Positions 13,364 through 22,532 of a stretch of 64,000 nt of DNA are shown here, one piece after another. A model generated the notes under the pieces. It worked only from the letters and a program-made list of their open reading frames with translations. It was not told the origin of the DNA and did no database searches. This DNA comes from Crossaster papposus (taxonomy: Eukaryota; Echinodermata; Asteroidea; Velatida; Solasteridae): contig JBAIAA010000020.1 in NCBI GenBank assembly GCA_037893245.1, positions 1,302,001-1,366,000 on the forward strand, written 5' to 3'. The stretch's first letter is position 1. Every line of letters begins with the position of its first letter. The translations under genes and the position numbers were made by a program.

Positions 13364-13557
13364 GTCGAAGCACGACCGCTCAAAATGTTCGCTGCAGAGG
13401 GCCGAAAATCACTATGCCCGCCTGGACCACTTCGCTCTGGTAAGCTTTACTTTGGCTGTCCAAATCCTCCGATATTTAGGATCAACCGGAAACAAATGAA
13501 GGCTTACTCCATCCTTAGTAGTTTTGCTACACCTAGCAGCTACACAACTAGTCGGCA
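13364..13557 (-). pseudogene. THAP zinc-finger domain relic, copy 2
   Basis: The minus strand spells TSCVAARCSK, YRRIWTAKV and KLTRAKWSRRA, the same THAP domain as in copy 1. The adjacent stops TAG (13412-13414) and TGA (13409-13411) are at the same codons as in copy 1. The start ATG is changed and the second zinc pair is altered (the aspartate before the histidine is glutamate). A conserved acidic, serine-rich frame begins with ATG at 13221 on the plus strand in both copies; I treat it as the antisense shadow but cannot exclude it. Confidence 0.7.
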
Positions 13558-13696
13558 ATGACCGAACACTGTTTTTACCCCGATTCAGAATGAAAAACCA
13601 TGTAAGGACGGACACTTGTTGCAATGCGCGCAGTCAGTCAACGACAGGCCGGGTAGCAGCGCTGCGAGTCTCTGCCTCTATTTTCGTCATACCCCT

Positions 13697-13827
13697 TGTA
13701 ATGTTCTGGACAACTAAATGAACGAACATGCGTGACAGTACTTGCCAGTATCATGAGTGCTTTATTATAAGCTATGCAGTACGCATGCTCAACCTCTGCT
13801 CATTAACATATGTATGAATACATTACA
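13697..13827 (-). repeat. 3' LTR of the Mag-like element
   Basis: 131 bp, TGTAATG...CATTACA. In the element's orientation it holds an AATAAA polyadenylation signal (within ATAATAAAGC). Confidence 0.9.
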
Positions 13828-13842
13828 CTGCTCTCCCCTTTT
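13828..13842 (-). other. Polypurine tract of the Mag-like element
   Basis: The minus strand reads AAAAGGGGAGAGCAG directly before the 3' LTR, the usual place for plus-strand priming. Confidence 0.75.
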
Positions 13843-14088
13843 AAGTATTTAACCCAATGATTTAGTTGCATATTAGATTTAGTGTACTTGAATAAAACAA
13901 ATATTAAGTATCCAGTAGATAAACATACTCTTGTGTGGCATAACATGTGGCAGAATGAAATAGTAAATGATCAATCAAACTTTTTGGATTTTGCTATAAT
14001 CCACACTCCTTATTTACCTTGATGACGATTTGTGAAATAAAACTGTTTCTTTTGAAAATGTTCAAACTGGCTTTTTGTTTTGTTTTAA

Positions 14089-15742
14089 CTACAAGTCTAA
14101 CTTAACTGGTGGTTTTCGGATCCTCTCTGATCTTCTGATCATAACCGGTTTAGATGCCAACTCCACTGAAGGTTTGTTTAACTCTGTTTTAGTACCCTCA
14201 CTTAGACTAGAGTCTGCTTCTTTATCTGTACTAACTGAATGTTGTGATTCAACCACTGTGGTCGTTTCCAACTCACTTTCACCCAAAAACTCAGGAGATA
14301 GATATTCCTGTTCAGGCTTCGGTTTATCTTTGGCTCGAATCATCTGGTCAACATGCACACTTCTGATTTTGTCTCCTAGTTTAACTAAGTATCTTTTAGT
14401 TCCACACACTTCAACTATTTTCCCAACATCCCATTTGTTTTGACTAGACTTGTTGGGAGGACTGAGAACACGAACTTGCTCATCTGGTTCGAAACTCCTC
14501 TCTTTTTTATTGGTGTCAAATTGTCGCTTTTGACGTAACTGTTGTTTTTCAACCTTTGATGCCAAATTGGGTTGAACCAGACTCAGTCGTGTTCTGAGCC
14601 TTCTCTTCGTTAACAACTCTGCAGGTGTGTAACCAGTTGTTGTGTGTGGTGTAGTCCTATATTTCAGCAAGAAACTAGCCAAACGATGTTTCATGCTGAG
14701 CTTTGAACTACCCTGCAAAACCTGTTTCTTAAGGGCTTCTTTGACAATTCTAACTGATCTTTCAGCGGCTCCATTTGAGGCTGGATGGTACGGTGGAACA
14801 AGCGTGTGTTTTACGCCGTTCAGGTTCATGAACTCTTTAAACAATTCTGAACGAAACTGAGGCCCATTATCAGAAACAAGTTCTTCAGGTAAACCATGGC
14901 ATGCAAATATTGATCTTAACTCATCTACAGTACGCTCAGTAGTAGTACTTGACCCCATGTACTTGACCTCAATCCATTTGGAATGACTATCTATCAGTAC
15001 TAGAAAGTGATCATTACCCTTTTCACAAAAATCTACATGAACTCTCTGAAAGGGTCTGCTTGGCCATGACCAGGGTTGCAGAGGTGGTTTATTTCGGCAA
15101 TTTTGGCATACGCTACATTTGCTTACCAGTGATTCAATTTCACTGTCAATACCAGGCCAGTACACAAAACTTCTAGCGATTGACTTCATACTCACTATGC
15201 CTGGATGTTCGGCATGAAGTTCAGACATAATTTTGTTTCGCAATGACTCAGGTATTACCACTCTATAACCCCACTTAATGCATCCCTGCTCACATGACAG
15301 CTCATGGCGTCTATTATGGAAAGGCTTAAACTCTGTGCTCAATCCACTATCTACTTCAGTCCAACCGTTCAATGTTTGTTCATAGACGATCTTGAGAACA
15401 CTGTCCTTCTGTGTTTCTGTTGCAATCTCTGCTGCAGTTACAGGAAAGTCTTCATCTACAACCTTCAAAGTGTAGATTGAGTTCTCACTTCCCACATCCG
15501 AGTTCTCGTATGGCAATCGAGACAACGCATCTGCTACTGCGTTGCACTTGGAGCTTCGATACTCAACTTTATAGTCATACATGGACAACAGAATTGCCCA
15601 TCGTTGCATTCTCGATGCAGCCGTGGTAGGTATTGCTGACTTGGGACCAAGTATTGTTAGTAGTGGCTTATGATCAGTCACAAGCGTGAATGGTCTTCCC
15701 AAAAGGAATTGATGGAACTTCTTGACTCCAAAGATGATGCCG
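14089..15742 (-). pseudogene. RNase H C-terminal part and integrase (Mag-like)
   Basis: An uninterrupted frame of more than 537 codons after the frameshift. It opens with the RNase H end (TLVTDHKPLLTIL, catalytic D in VTDHK, then VADALSRLP). Integrase follows: HHCC zinc domain (the pair in LHAEHPG, with CSVCQNC), the first catalytic aspartate in VHVDFCEK, the second in SDNGPQFRS, and glutamate in ASNGAAERSVRIVKE, about 35 residues after the second. A GPY/F-like C-terminal domain (VRVLSPPNKSSQNKWDVG) and a basic tail (RRSERIRKPP) end it. The integrase by itself has no visible lesion, in contrast to RT upstream. No chromodomain is present. Confidence 0.9.
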
Positions 15743-15752
15743 AGTGCAGTGC

Positions 15753-16484
15753 TTCCTTTTCTATCTGTGCATAATTGCGTTCACTCGATGATAGCGTGCG
15801 AGATGCGAAAGCAATAGGCTTTTCCTGTCCGTCATCCATGACGTGGCAGATCACTGCACATACACCATAGCTTGAAGCATCACAAGCAAGTTTCAATTCG
15901 CGTGTCGTGTCATAGTGAACAAGGAGTTTATCACTTGTCAAGTTTTTCTTGCAGGTTTCATATGCACGTTGTTGTTCCTTCCCCCACATCCAAGTCTGGT
16001 CTTTTTGTAGCAAGATATGAAGTGGCTGTAGCACAGTTGCAAGATCTGGAAGGAATCGTGCGTAGAACTGCACCATTCCAAGAAATGATCTTAGCTCCGA
16101 CACGTTTTTAGGCTCTGGAGCATTCACGACGGCCTCAATTTTTGCCTTGACGGGGCGAAGTCCATTGGCGTCTACTCTGAGTCCAAGGTATACCACTTCA
16201 GACTGCGCAAATGCACACTTACTTTGTCGCAGTTTGACATTGTGACTCTCGAGTCGTGCGAAAACCTGTCCGAGGATTTCCAGGTGTTCCTTCATGCCTA
16301 CCGTGGATATGAGTAGGTCATCCTGGTTGCACACAATATGCGGTATGCCTTGCAACATTTTATCCATGACCGACTGGAAGATCTTCGGGGAAGACTTCAC
16401 ACCATAGGGCAACTTTGTATATGAATATAAGCCCTTATGTGTGTTGATTGTCAAGTAAGGTTGACTTTCCTTGTCAACATTGAG
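15753..16484 (-). pseudogene. RT palm and RNase H N-terminal part (Mag-like)
   Basis: Continues in the same frame after the nonsense codon. LPYGVKSSPKIFQ and the catalytic box are visible, but the box reads CNQDDLL: the usual tyrosine of YxDD is asparagine (codon at 16326-16328). Both aspartates remain. RT thumb (LGMVQFYARFLPDL) and the start of RNase H (LKLACDASSYGVCAVI, catalytic D) follow, then EKEAL with the catalytic glutamate. The frame is lost at 15743-15752, where AGTGC is present twice in tandem; this 5-bp duplication shifts the frame by two. The segment is therefore inactive as it stands. Confidence 0.85.
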
Positions 16485-17618
16485 TTAGGCATATGCGTGT
16501 GACAAATCCAATTTTGTGAAGACTCTTGATCCGCTAAGTTCTGCGTACAGATCCTGCGAGGTTGGCAATGGGTATTGTTCATCGTCAACCGCTTGATTGA
16601 TAGTGACCTTGTAGTCACCACAGAGTCTAACAGTTTTGTCAGCCTTGGGCACAACTACTACTGGTGTTGCCCAATCGCTCTGTGTTGTCTTCACTAGCAC
16701 CCCATTTTTCTCCAACTTCTCCAGTTCTTCCTCTACTTGTTGCTTTAGTGCGTATGGTACAGGTCTCGGTCTACAGTACACTGGTTTTACTTCCTGTCTT
16801 AGTCGAATGTGTGCAGTGTATCCTGTGATGCCTGTGTAACTGCCGGCAAACATATCTGCATATCTATCTAGCAGATTGTTGAGGCATGATTCTGATGAAT
16901 CAACACTGAAAATGTTTTTCCAGTCCAGCTTTAGTTTACACAGCCAATCCTTACCAAGGAGAGTTGGTTTGTTGCGATAGCAAGCTACGATGATGGGCAG
17001 TGTTAAAGACTGGCCCTTGTATTGAACTTTACAGTCCATTTGTCCACATGTCTCCAAAACTTCACCCGAGTAGGTTTTAAGCTGCACCTTACTCGCAGAC
17101 AATGGTATCTGTCCAAACTTGGTTTCATACATGTCTTTGCTCATGACGGAACAGTCTGCTGCAGTGTCGATGCGCATCTCAAGTGACTGACCGTTAACCA
17201 GTAGTTGGGTTTTAAAGTCCTTGCCTTGGCTAGTTGTAGGTTTGTCAACGTTGGTTGCATAAATGGTGTACAAGCCAAGTTCATCTCCATCTGGGTCCAC
17301 CTCCAAGTTGTGAACTCCTTTCTGTTGGAATTGACGCTTGTTTCCCACAGGTTGTCTATTCCCTACTTTAGATTTAGCCCGACATGCGGATGCGATGTGA
17401 CCTTTCTTTTGACAGTTATAGCACTTTGCTGTTTTGAACGAACACGAGTTTGATGAGTGACTACCGTTGCAGCGATAACAACTGGCTGAACTAGTCTCCC
17501 CACTTGGCTTTGGTTTCTGTTTAGTGCTTTTTGTTCTGGTGACAGGCCCTGCTTTGTGACTATGAACAGCTGCAACAGTTTGTGGTGGACGAAACTCACG
17601 AGCATTCTTTGATGCCAT
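16485..17618 (-). pseudogene. Gag-Pol: nucleocapsid, protease and N-terminal RT (Mag-like)
   Basis: A 377-codon frame. Residues about 44-80 hold two zinc knuckles (CYRCNGSHSSNSC, a variant lacking the usual histidine spacing, and CYNCQKKGHIASAC, canonical CCHC). Residues about 150-160 hold the aspartic protease site in the form DTAAD in MRIDTAADCSVMSK, where most gypsy elements have DTGA or DSGA. From about residue 290 the RT fingers begin (WATPVVVVPK, then VRLCGDYK), reaching the first catalytic aspartate in FTKLDLSHAY. The frame ends at an in-frame TAA at 16485-16487 just after LSHAYA; the next segment continues in the same frame, so this is a nonsense mutation within RT. Confidence 0.85.
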
Positions 17619-17675
17619 CTCGATCCATTGTAGTAGCTACCTTACATGCTCTCTCAAATGTGAGATCTGTAGTAT

Positions 17676-17963
17676 TGTAACGAAGATTTCTCTGGGGTCG
17701 ACTACACACACAAGAAGGACTCCTGACGCAAGTATTCCTCTATTTCCGGTGATTCTCTGCCGTTTATTGTCATCTCTTGCCAACCAAACATGGACTTCAG
17801 GCTCACACAATCACGCGGTACCAGAACTGGTCAGAACCAGTTCCGCCGTTGCGCAATCCGAAGGCGGGTCGCCGGGGCGCACCAGCAGGAGCCACCTGGA
17901 GCGATCCCACCACCGTGGGACCGCTCCAGCGCCCTCTACCGCCCAACCGGCACGGGCGTTACA
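17676..17963 (-). repeat. 3' LTR of the pol-less element
   Basis: 288 bp, TGTAACG...CGTTACA. Followed at 17964-17975 by the polypurine tract (minus strand GTGGGGGGCTG). Confidence 0.95.
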
Positions 17964-17975
17964 CAGCCCCCCACG
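17964..17975 (-). other. Polypurine tract of the pol-less element
   Basis: The minus strand reads GTGGGGGGCTG immediately before the 3' LTR. Confidence 0.6.
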
Positions 17976-18131
17976 AAGACCTTGTTTGCCCCCAAACAAG
18001 ACTATGGGCTGCTGCTGCCGCCCCCCGGCCAACCGCCCCGGAAAGCGCACGACGCCAACATTTTTACAACAAAAAGAAAACAACTTTAAGGTTACAAAAA
18101 AAAAAAAAAAACACTGGTTAAAAGTTCTCAT

Positions 18132-20588
18132 CTAGGAGGTAGGAGGTGGCTGGCGCTGGACTTCTGTCTCTGTCCAAACGCATCCAGGTCCCGTCCGGTA
18201 GCTCCACCCGACACCCGGCCGGCAAGACTCAGGGCTGCCCACGCCATTGAAGCTCCGTCTGCGTCCCTCCTTCCGCCCGAGCTGGCGGGGAGGGTCTGGC
18301 GGTGCTGCTTCCTTCTGGGTGGCGAGAGCGGTGTCCGTGTCCACGTTGTCCTGACCAACGGCCCGGGGGCGTCGAGATAGCCTCTCCTGGTCCTGGCTTG
18401 GCTGGCTGGCCGACTCGTCCTGTTCTGTGCGAGGAGGCCGGGAGGGCCGCTCCGAGTGGAGGTGGTTCCCCGGCTCCCCCGCTGGAACTGGGCCCCGTCG
18501 TCTCTTGACCGGGGGCGGTGACGCGGGACTGGCAGCGGCTGGGTGATCCCGCCTGTCGTGGGAAAGGTCGGGGCTCTCCTGTCGGGAGAGGCGAGGCGGA
18601 GAAGGTCCTTGGCCGGCGGGATTGATGAGCTCTATCTCGTCGTCGCTGGGATGAATCTCTAGCCCCAGCCCCACCTGGCAGTACCGATGGTGACGTCCCC
18701 GGATGTCGTCTCGGTAGAACCGCAGTCCGCAGCCCAGTTCGCACGCGTACGGGCGCTCCGCGTGGAGCTTCTCGCACGCGGTGCGGATGTGCCTGCGGCG
18801 GTTGCTGCTGCGGGTGAAAGCCTTCCCACAGTGGGGGCACATCACGGGAGCCCTCCTGCGGGGGGAAGGAAGTTTGGTTAACGCAAGACAATATCGGCTA
18901 GGCCGGACTACCTTCCGGCCGGCGCAAGTATACCTCCCGGCGTCTGGTTCCGTCGGTGGAGAAGGTGGCCGATCGCACCCCGCCTCGTGCTCGCCTAGCC
19001 CCGGACCCGGTTTTGCACCCGTCTCAACCTGCCCTTCAGGGGCGGCATCCGCCTTCGCAATTGGTGGCGACGCCTCCGCCTCCGTCAATGCCGGTGGTAG
19101 TTCCTCCTCGTCCGTCTGGTCACCCATGTCCCCTTGCGGGGCTGGCCTGGCTTGACCCGTCGGTCCGGGAACAGGCGGTCTCAGCACTCCTTCGGCCCCA
19201 GGCTGGGGCGGCGGGGGGCTGGCTCTTCCCCTCCGGCGGGGGCAGTCTCTCCTGAAGTGGCCAAACTCGTGGCACCTGTAGCACTCCACCTGAGCCGGCG
19301 CGTTAGGTTTGTACTCCACCTGGGGAACCGACTCAGGCTCTGCAGCAGAAACTGGAGGAAGCTTCCCTACCGACATCACGTCTCTGGCCCCGGCCTTCCT
19401 TTTCCGGCTATACTCCTGCGACTTCATGAACGCCTCCATCTCGGTTGCGAGCGTGATGGCTTCGGTCAGGGTTGCCGCCTTCCGGGAGAACAGGTGACGC
19501 TGCAGCTGTTCCTCCCCCAAGGCCTTTCGGAACGCCTCCACGCCCAAGTCCTCCCGGGCCTGCGCAGGTAGTCTTGGGTAGCTTTTCAGCACCAGCCGCC
19601 GAATAGAATGTCCCAGGCTGCTGAGCGACTCGTCGCGGCCCCTCGTCCGCATGGACAGCTGGGCCCGATGTAATGGGACCTGTGCCGTCACGCCGAACCG
19701 GTGCTCCATGTTCTCCAAGATGAAGGAGTATTCCCCCCGTGCCTCTGGCGCCATATCTGCCAGTGCTTCCAGAGCTATGCTCTTCAGGTGAGCCGCCAGA
19801 TACATCGCCTTCTCGGACTCACTCCAATGGTTGACCGCCGCGACGCTCTCAAAATGGATCAAGTAGTCCGACCAAGACGAGACCCCATCAAACCTATCCG
19901 GGAGCATCAACGGTCTCCGGCCACCCGTCCACATTGGTTCCGGTCCTGTGTGGAGCAGTGTTGGCGGCTCCGCTCCATTGACTTGTGTGCGGAGCAGCGT
20001 TGACGGCTCCGCTCCATTGGCTTGTGCACGGAGCAGCTCCGCTCCATTGACTTGTGTGCGGAGCAGCGTTGACGGCTCCGCTCCATTGGATTGTGTGCGG
20101 AGCAGCTCCGCTCCATTGACTCCCATGCGGAGCAGTGCCGATTGCTCCGCTCCATTGGCTTGTGCGCGGAGCAGCTCCGCTCCATTGACTCCCATGCGGA
20201 GCAGTGCCGATTGCTCCGCTCCATTGGCTTGTGCGCGGAGCAGCTCTGCTCCATTGACTCCCATGCGGAGCAGTGCTGACGGCTCCGCTCCATTGGTTTG
20301 TGTGCGGAGCAGCTCCGCTCCATTGACTCCCATGCGGAGCAGTGCCGATTGCTCCGCTCCATTGGTTTGCGTGCGGAGCAGTTCTGCCCCATTGACTCCC
20401 ATGCGGAGCAGTGCCGATTGCTCCGCTCCATTGGTTTGTGCGCGGAGCAGCTCTGCTCCATTGACTCCCACGAGGAGCAGTTCTGATGGCCCCGCCCCAT
20501 TACCTTGTGTGCGGAGTAGCCTCGTCCCGTTGCTCCCCGTGAAAAGCAACTCCAGCGGTTCTGCTCCATTTCCCCTGGTGAGGAGCAA
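18132..20588 (-). CDS. Gag with tandem N-terminal repeats, CCHC knuckle and paired zinc fingers
   Basis: An 818-codon frame. Residues about 1-215 are tandem 23-residue repeats (unit around GVNGAELLRTQTNGAEQSALL) encoded by 69-bp repeats. Residues about 225-400 are a gypsy-type capsid (LPDRFDGVSSWSDYLIHF, RKALGEEQLQRHLFSRKAAT). A CCHC knuckle, CYRCHEFGHFRRDC, lies near residue 437. An acidic, proline-rich linker leads to a C-x2-C-x12-H-x4-C finger (CPHCGKAF...HIRTAC) near residue 582 and a second one (CELGC...HHRYC) ending near 632; the tail is low complexity. A consensus 3' splice site, CCTTCCCCCCGCAG/G, falls just before the fingers (exon would start at 18855), so the finger part may instead be made from a spliced RNA. 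The start is uncertain because the repeats are open in several frames. Role: particle formation and perhaps nucleic-acid binding or targeting by the fingers (inference). Confidence 0.75.
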   Translation of the reverse strand: MLLTRGNGAEPLELLFTGSNGTRLLRTQGNGAGPSELLLVGVNGAELLRAQTNGAEQSALLRMGVNGAELLRTQTNGAEQSALLRMGVNGAELLRTQTNGAEPSALLRMGVNGAELLRAQANGAEQSALLRMGVNGAELLRAQANGAEQSALLRMGVNGAELLRTQSNGAEPSTLLRTQVNGAELLRAQANGAEPSTLLRTQVNGAEPPTLLHTGPEPMWTGGRRPLMLPDRFDGVSSWSDYLIHFESVAAVNHWSESEKAMYLAAHLKSIALEALADMAPEARGEYSFILENMEHRFGVTAQVPLHRAQLSMRTRGRDESLSSLGHSIRRLVLKSYPRLPAQAREDLGVEAFRKALGEEQLQRHLFSRKAATLTEAITLATEMEAFMKSQEYSRKRKAGARDVMSVGKLPPVSAAEPESVPQVEYKPNAPAQVECYRCHEFGHFRRDCPRRRGRASPPPPQPGAEGVLRPPVPGPTGQARPAPQGDMGDQTDEEELPPALTEAEASPPIAKADAAPEGQVETGAKPGPGLGEHEAGCDRPPSPPTEPDAGRYTCAGRKVVRPSRYCLALTKLPSPRRRAPVMCPHCGKAFTRSSNRRRHIRTACEKLHAERPYACELGCGLRFYRDDIRGRHHRYCQVGLGLEIHPSDDEIELINPAGQGPSPPRLSRQESPDLSHDRRDHPAAASPASPPPVKRRRGPVPAGEPGNHLHSERPSRPPRTEQDESASQPSQDQERLSRRPRAVGQDNVDTDTALATQKEAAPPDPPRQLGRKEGRRRSFNGVGSPESCRPGVGWSYRTGPGCVWTETEVQRQPPPTS
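18855..18872 (-). promoter_or_regulatory. Candidate 3' splice site before the zinc fingers
   Basis: Minus strand CTTCCTTCCCCCCGCAG followed by GAGGGC: long pyrimidine run and CAG/G. It is positioned 20 or so bases before the first finger, like the acceptor at 61661 in the other zinc-finger gypsy element. Confidence 0.5.
19960..20560 (-). repeat. 69-bp tandem repeats inside gag
   Basis: About eight or nine 69-bp units; each contains GCTCCGCTCCATTG (plus strand) twice in diverged form, so there is a shorter half-unit. The length is a multiple of three and no stop occurs in several frames of either strand, which creates long false open frames on both strands. Confidence 0.85.
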
Positions 20589-21300
20589 CCTCGACGGCTC
20601 CGCTCCCCTGCCTGGTGTGCGCAGTAACTCTGCTCCGTTGGCTCGCTGGGAAAAACCCTGTCCCGTCTCCCTGTGTTGTCCATTGCCCTCTGAGAGGGCG
20701 CTGTTCTGGTGACCTGCCTCCAGACAACTCCTTGTCCCCGCCGCCGTCTACAGCACGGGCCGGGCCCCCCCCCGGACCCGAAATCATTTGCATAGAACGA
20801 CTGGGGAATATCCCGGTGAGGCCCCAACTCCGCTGCATCGACGGGCGCAGCTCGGCATCGTTCCGCGTGGAACAACACGTCTGCCGCGCCGCCGCTTACA
20901 GCACGGGCCGGGTCCCCCCCGGGCTCGGTAGCGGCCCCAGACAATTTATGGGGAAGGGCGCCCTCACCCTGAATCGGAGTGGACGCCCCGTCGCCCCCTA
21001 ACCATTGGGACATGTTCTTAAATTCCCCGTTATCAGTCCCCGAATCCTCCCCCAGAAAACACCCTGACTCCCAGGAAACCATAGCCTCCCCCCCCAGAGC
21101 TCTCTGGTATATCCTTGAAAAAGGCCTCTAACTCCTCTGGCGTAATGCACGGAGTGCCTGAAAGCTTCCTGGACTGGTCCCCGTTCCCTGGGCCCATGCC
21201 CTGGCCTGCCCTCTCGCCGTGGGGCGAGTTGGCTGCCGTGCTATCGTGGTTTTCCGAAAACATGAACACTTCACCTGGTCTTTTCCCGTCCTTCCGTATG
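20589..21300 (-). pseudogene. Leader and N-terminal Gag region, frame broken
   Basis: Downstream of the primer site a short frame (from an ATG near 21261) contains ITPEELEAFFKDIPE, which looks like a Gag N-terminus, and closes by 21033 after a G-run. A different frame then stays open to the long ORF. So the Gag start is probably near 21261 and at least one frame change separates it from the 818-codon frame; the G-run around 21088-21100 is a likely site for it, or for a sequencing error. Confidence 0.5.
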
Positions 21301-21316
21301 CCGACCGCTGCCACCA
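21299..21316 (-). other. Primer binding site, tRNA-Leu-like
   Basis: The minus strand starts TGGTGGCAGCGGT one base after the LTR, matching the 3' end of metazoan tRNA-Leu(AAG) for the first 13 bases, then diverging at three of the next five. Confidence 0.65.
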
Positions 21317-21317
21317 A

Positions 21318-21605
21318 TGTAACGAAGATTTCTCTGGGGTCGACTACACACACAAGAAGGACTCCTGACGCAAGTATTCCTCTATTTCCGGTGATTCTCT
21401 GCCGTTTATTGTCATCTCTTGCCAACCAAACATGGACTTCAGGCTCACACAATCACGCGGTACCAGAACTGGTCAGAACCAGTTCCGCCGTTGCGCAATC
21501 CGAAGGCGGGTCGCCGGGGCGCACCAGCAGGAGCCACCTGGAGCGATCCCACCACCGTGGGACCGCTCCAGCGCCCTCTACCGCCCAACCGGCACGGGCG
21601 TTACA
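21318..21605 (-). repeat. 5' LTR of the pol-less element
   Basis: 288 bp; I found no difference from 17676-17963 by eye. Confidence 0.95.
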
Positions 21606-21609
21606 GTAT

Positions 21610-22105
21610 TCAAGAGTTTTGATTGAATTCGCTCATCCACTAACCCACAAACAAATCTGTCTCGTAAAGCTCGATCAAGAAAAGTCCCAAAGTTACAGTG
21701 CAACGTTAAGTTTTTCAATGCAAGAATGTACTCACTGACTTTCTCATTCTGTTTTTGGTTTCTGGTGCCGAATTTGTAGCTTTCAGCTATTTCCAGAGGT
21801 GTTGGATTGAAATGGTCTTCCAACTTTTTCAAAATGTCATTAAAGGGCACATCCTTTGCTTTCTTAGGGGCGAGAAGATTTACAAGTGTGCCGTACACTT
21901 CTGGACCGACCTCCGTGAGCAGAATCGCTTTCATGCGTTCTCGAACGGCTTCATTTGCGGCAATCACTACCTCTCCTTCACCGCTGGTCTCCGTTATGTT
22001 GTTAGCCATGAAGAACATGTCAGCTCTATCCATGTAAGAGCTAAACGGCTCCTTTGATTTGTCATAAGTGCCAAGCTTTCCAATGTAGCCCGTGGACGCC
22101 GCCAT
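21610..22105 (-). pseudogene. Gag, N-terminal part (Mag-like element), interrupted
   Basis: The frame opens MAASTGYIGKLGTYDKSKEP and reads as a retrotransposon capsid: EPFSSYMDRADMFF near residue 20, then LEDHFNPTPLEIAESYKF and VSEYILALKNLTLHCNF, a typical gypsy Gag helix-rich core, until residue about 166 where the nested LTR element begins. After its GTAT target duplication the Gag frame resumes at 17671 and runs on for about 20 codons before a frame change near 17615-17625 leads into the nucleocapsid ORF. In an intact element this protein forms the particle that packages the RNA. The retained start and the exact resumption after the insert make the assignment firm. Confidence 0.8.
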
Positions 22106-22380
22106 TTTGTCCCGGTGCTTGCGTGACCTTTGACTCGTGCACTACACGATTATCATAAAAGTTCTCCAGCCGTCGTCGTGTTCATAACAACGGTGCGTAC
22201 GCGCTGGTCGTCACTGCGTTCCATGTACACATGTGCTAAACTTTCGTCGGTGAGCTGAATAAGTACGCTCAATAAAACTCTCACAATGTATGTTTTGGTG
22301 TAACAACTCCACCTAAAACTTAGCTGTACGAAGTCTATAATTGCTAACGGTGATCTCGACAAGAACAAATACAGTCTGAG

Positions 22381-22398
22381 ATCCCATCCTCGTCGCCA
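22381..22398 (-). other. Primer binding site, tRNA-Ser(GCT)
   Basis: The minus strand reads TGGCGACGAGGATGGGAT, which is complementary over 18 bases to the 3' end (with CCA) of metazoan tRNA-Ser(GCT) as I recall it. It lies three bases from the LTR. Confidence 0.8.
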
Positions 22399-22401
22399 AT
22401 T

Positions 22402-22532
22402 TGTAATGTTCTGGACAACTAAATGAACAAACATGCGTGACAGTACTTGCCAGTATCATGAGTGCTTTATTATAAGCTATGCAGTACGCATGCTCAACCT
22501 CTGCTCATTAACATATGTATGAATACATTACA
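22402..22532 (-). repeat. 5' LTR of the Mag-like element
   Basis: 131 bp, one visible difference from the other LTR. Followed in the minus direction by the primer site after a 3-base gap. Confidence 0.9.

Larger units (their letters stand above)
17676..21605 (-). mobile_element. Pol-less LTR element coding a Gag with zinc fingers
   Basis: 288-bp LTRs (TGTAACG...CGTTACA) at both ends read as identical base for base, and the target duplication GTAT (17672-17675 and 21606-21609) is intact, so it inserted very recently, into gag of the Mag-like element. Between the LTRs are a tRNA-Leu-like primer site, a broken leader, one long Gag frame fused to paired zinc fingers, and a polypurine tract. There is no protease, RT, RNase H or integrase: 3.9 kb is too short and I see no such motif. 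It must therefore move with enzymes from another element (inference). The residues just before the fingers (RKVVRPSRYCLALTK) look like the basic tail that ends many gypsy pol proteins, so an internal pol deletion is a plausible origin. Confidence 0.85.
13697..22532 (-). mobile_element. Mag-like Ty3/gypsy LTR retrotransposon
   Basis: Two 131-bp LTRs that start TGTAATG and end CATTACA flank a minus-strand gag-pol. The target duplication CCCCT is intact (13692-13696 and 22533-22537). A primer site matching tRNA-Ser follows the 5' LTR and a polypurine tract precedes the 3' LTR. The order nucleocapsid, protease, RT, RNase H, integrase defines Ty3/gypsy; the tRNA-Ser primer and two zinc knuckles fit the Mag group (inference). 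The two LTRs differ by one base that I can see (gaacGaac against gaacAaac), so the insertion is young, yet gag and pol are broken in several places and gag is split by the nested LTR element. Confidence 0.9.

Noticed and set aside
19907-21082. A 391-codon minus frame and a 254-codon plus frame over the gag repeats
   Set aside because: The 69-bp repeat is open in several frames of both strands. Only the 818-codon frame leads into a capsid, a CCHC knuckle and fingers. The plus frame is antisense. Part of the 391-codon frame may still hold the real Gag N-terminus, as noted.
22381-22398. tRNA gene fragment at the Mag-like element
   Set aside because: Only 18 bases match the tRNA 3' end, directly beside an LTR: this is a primer binding site, not a tRNA gene.
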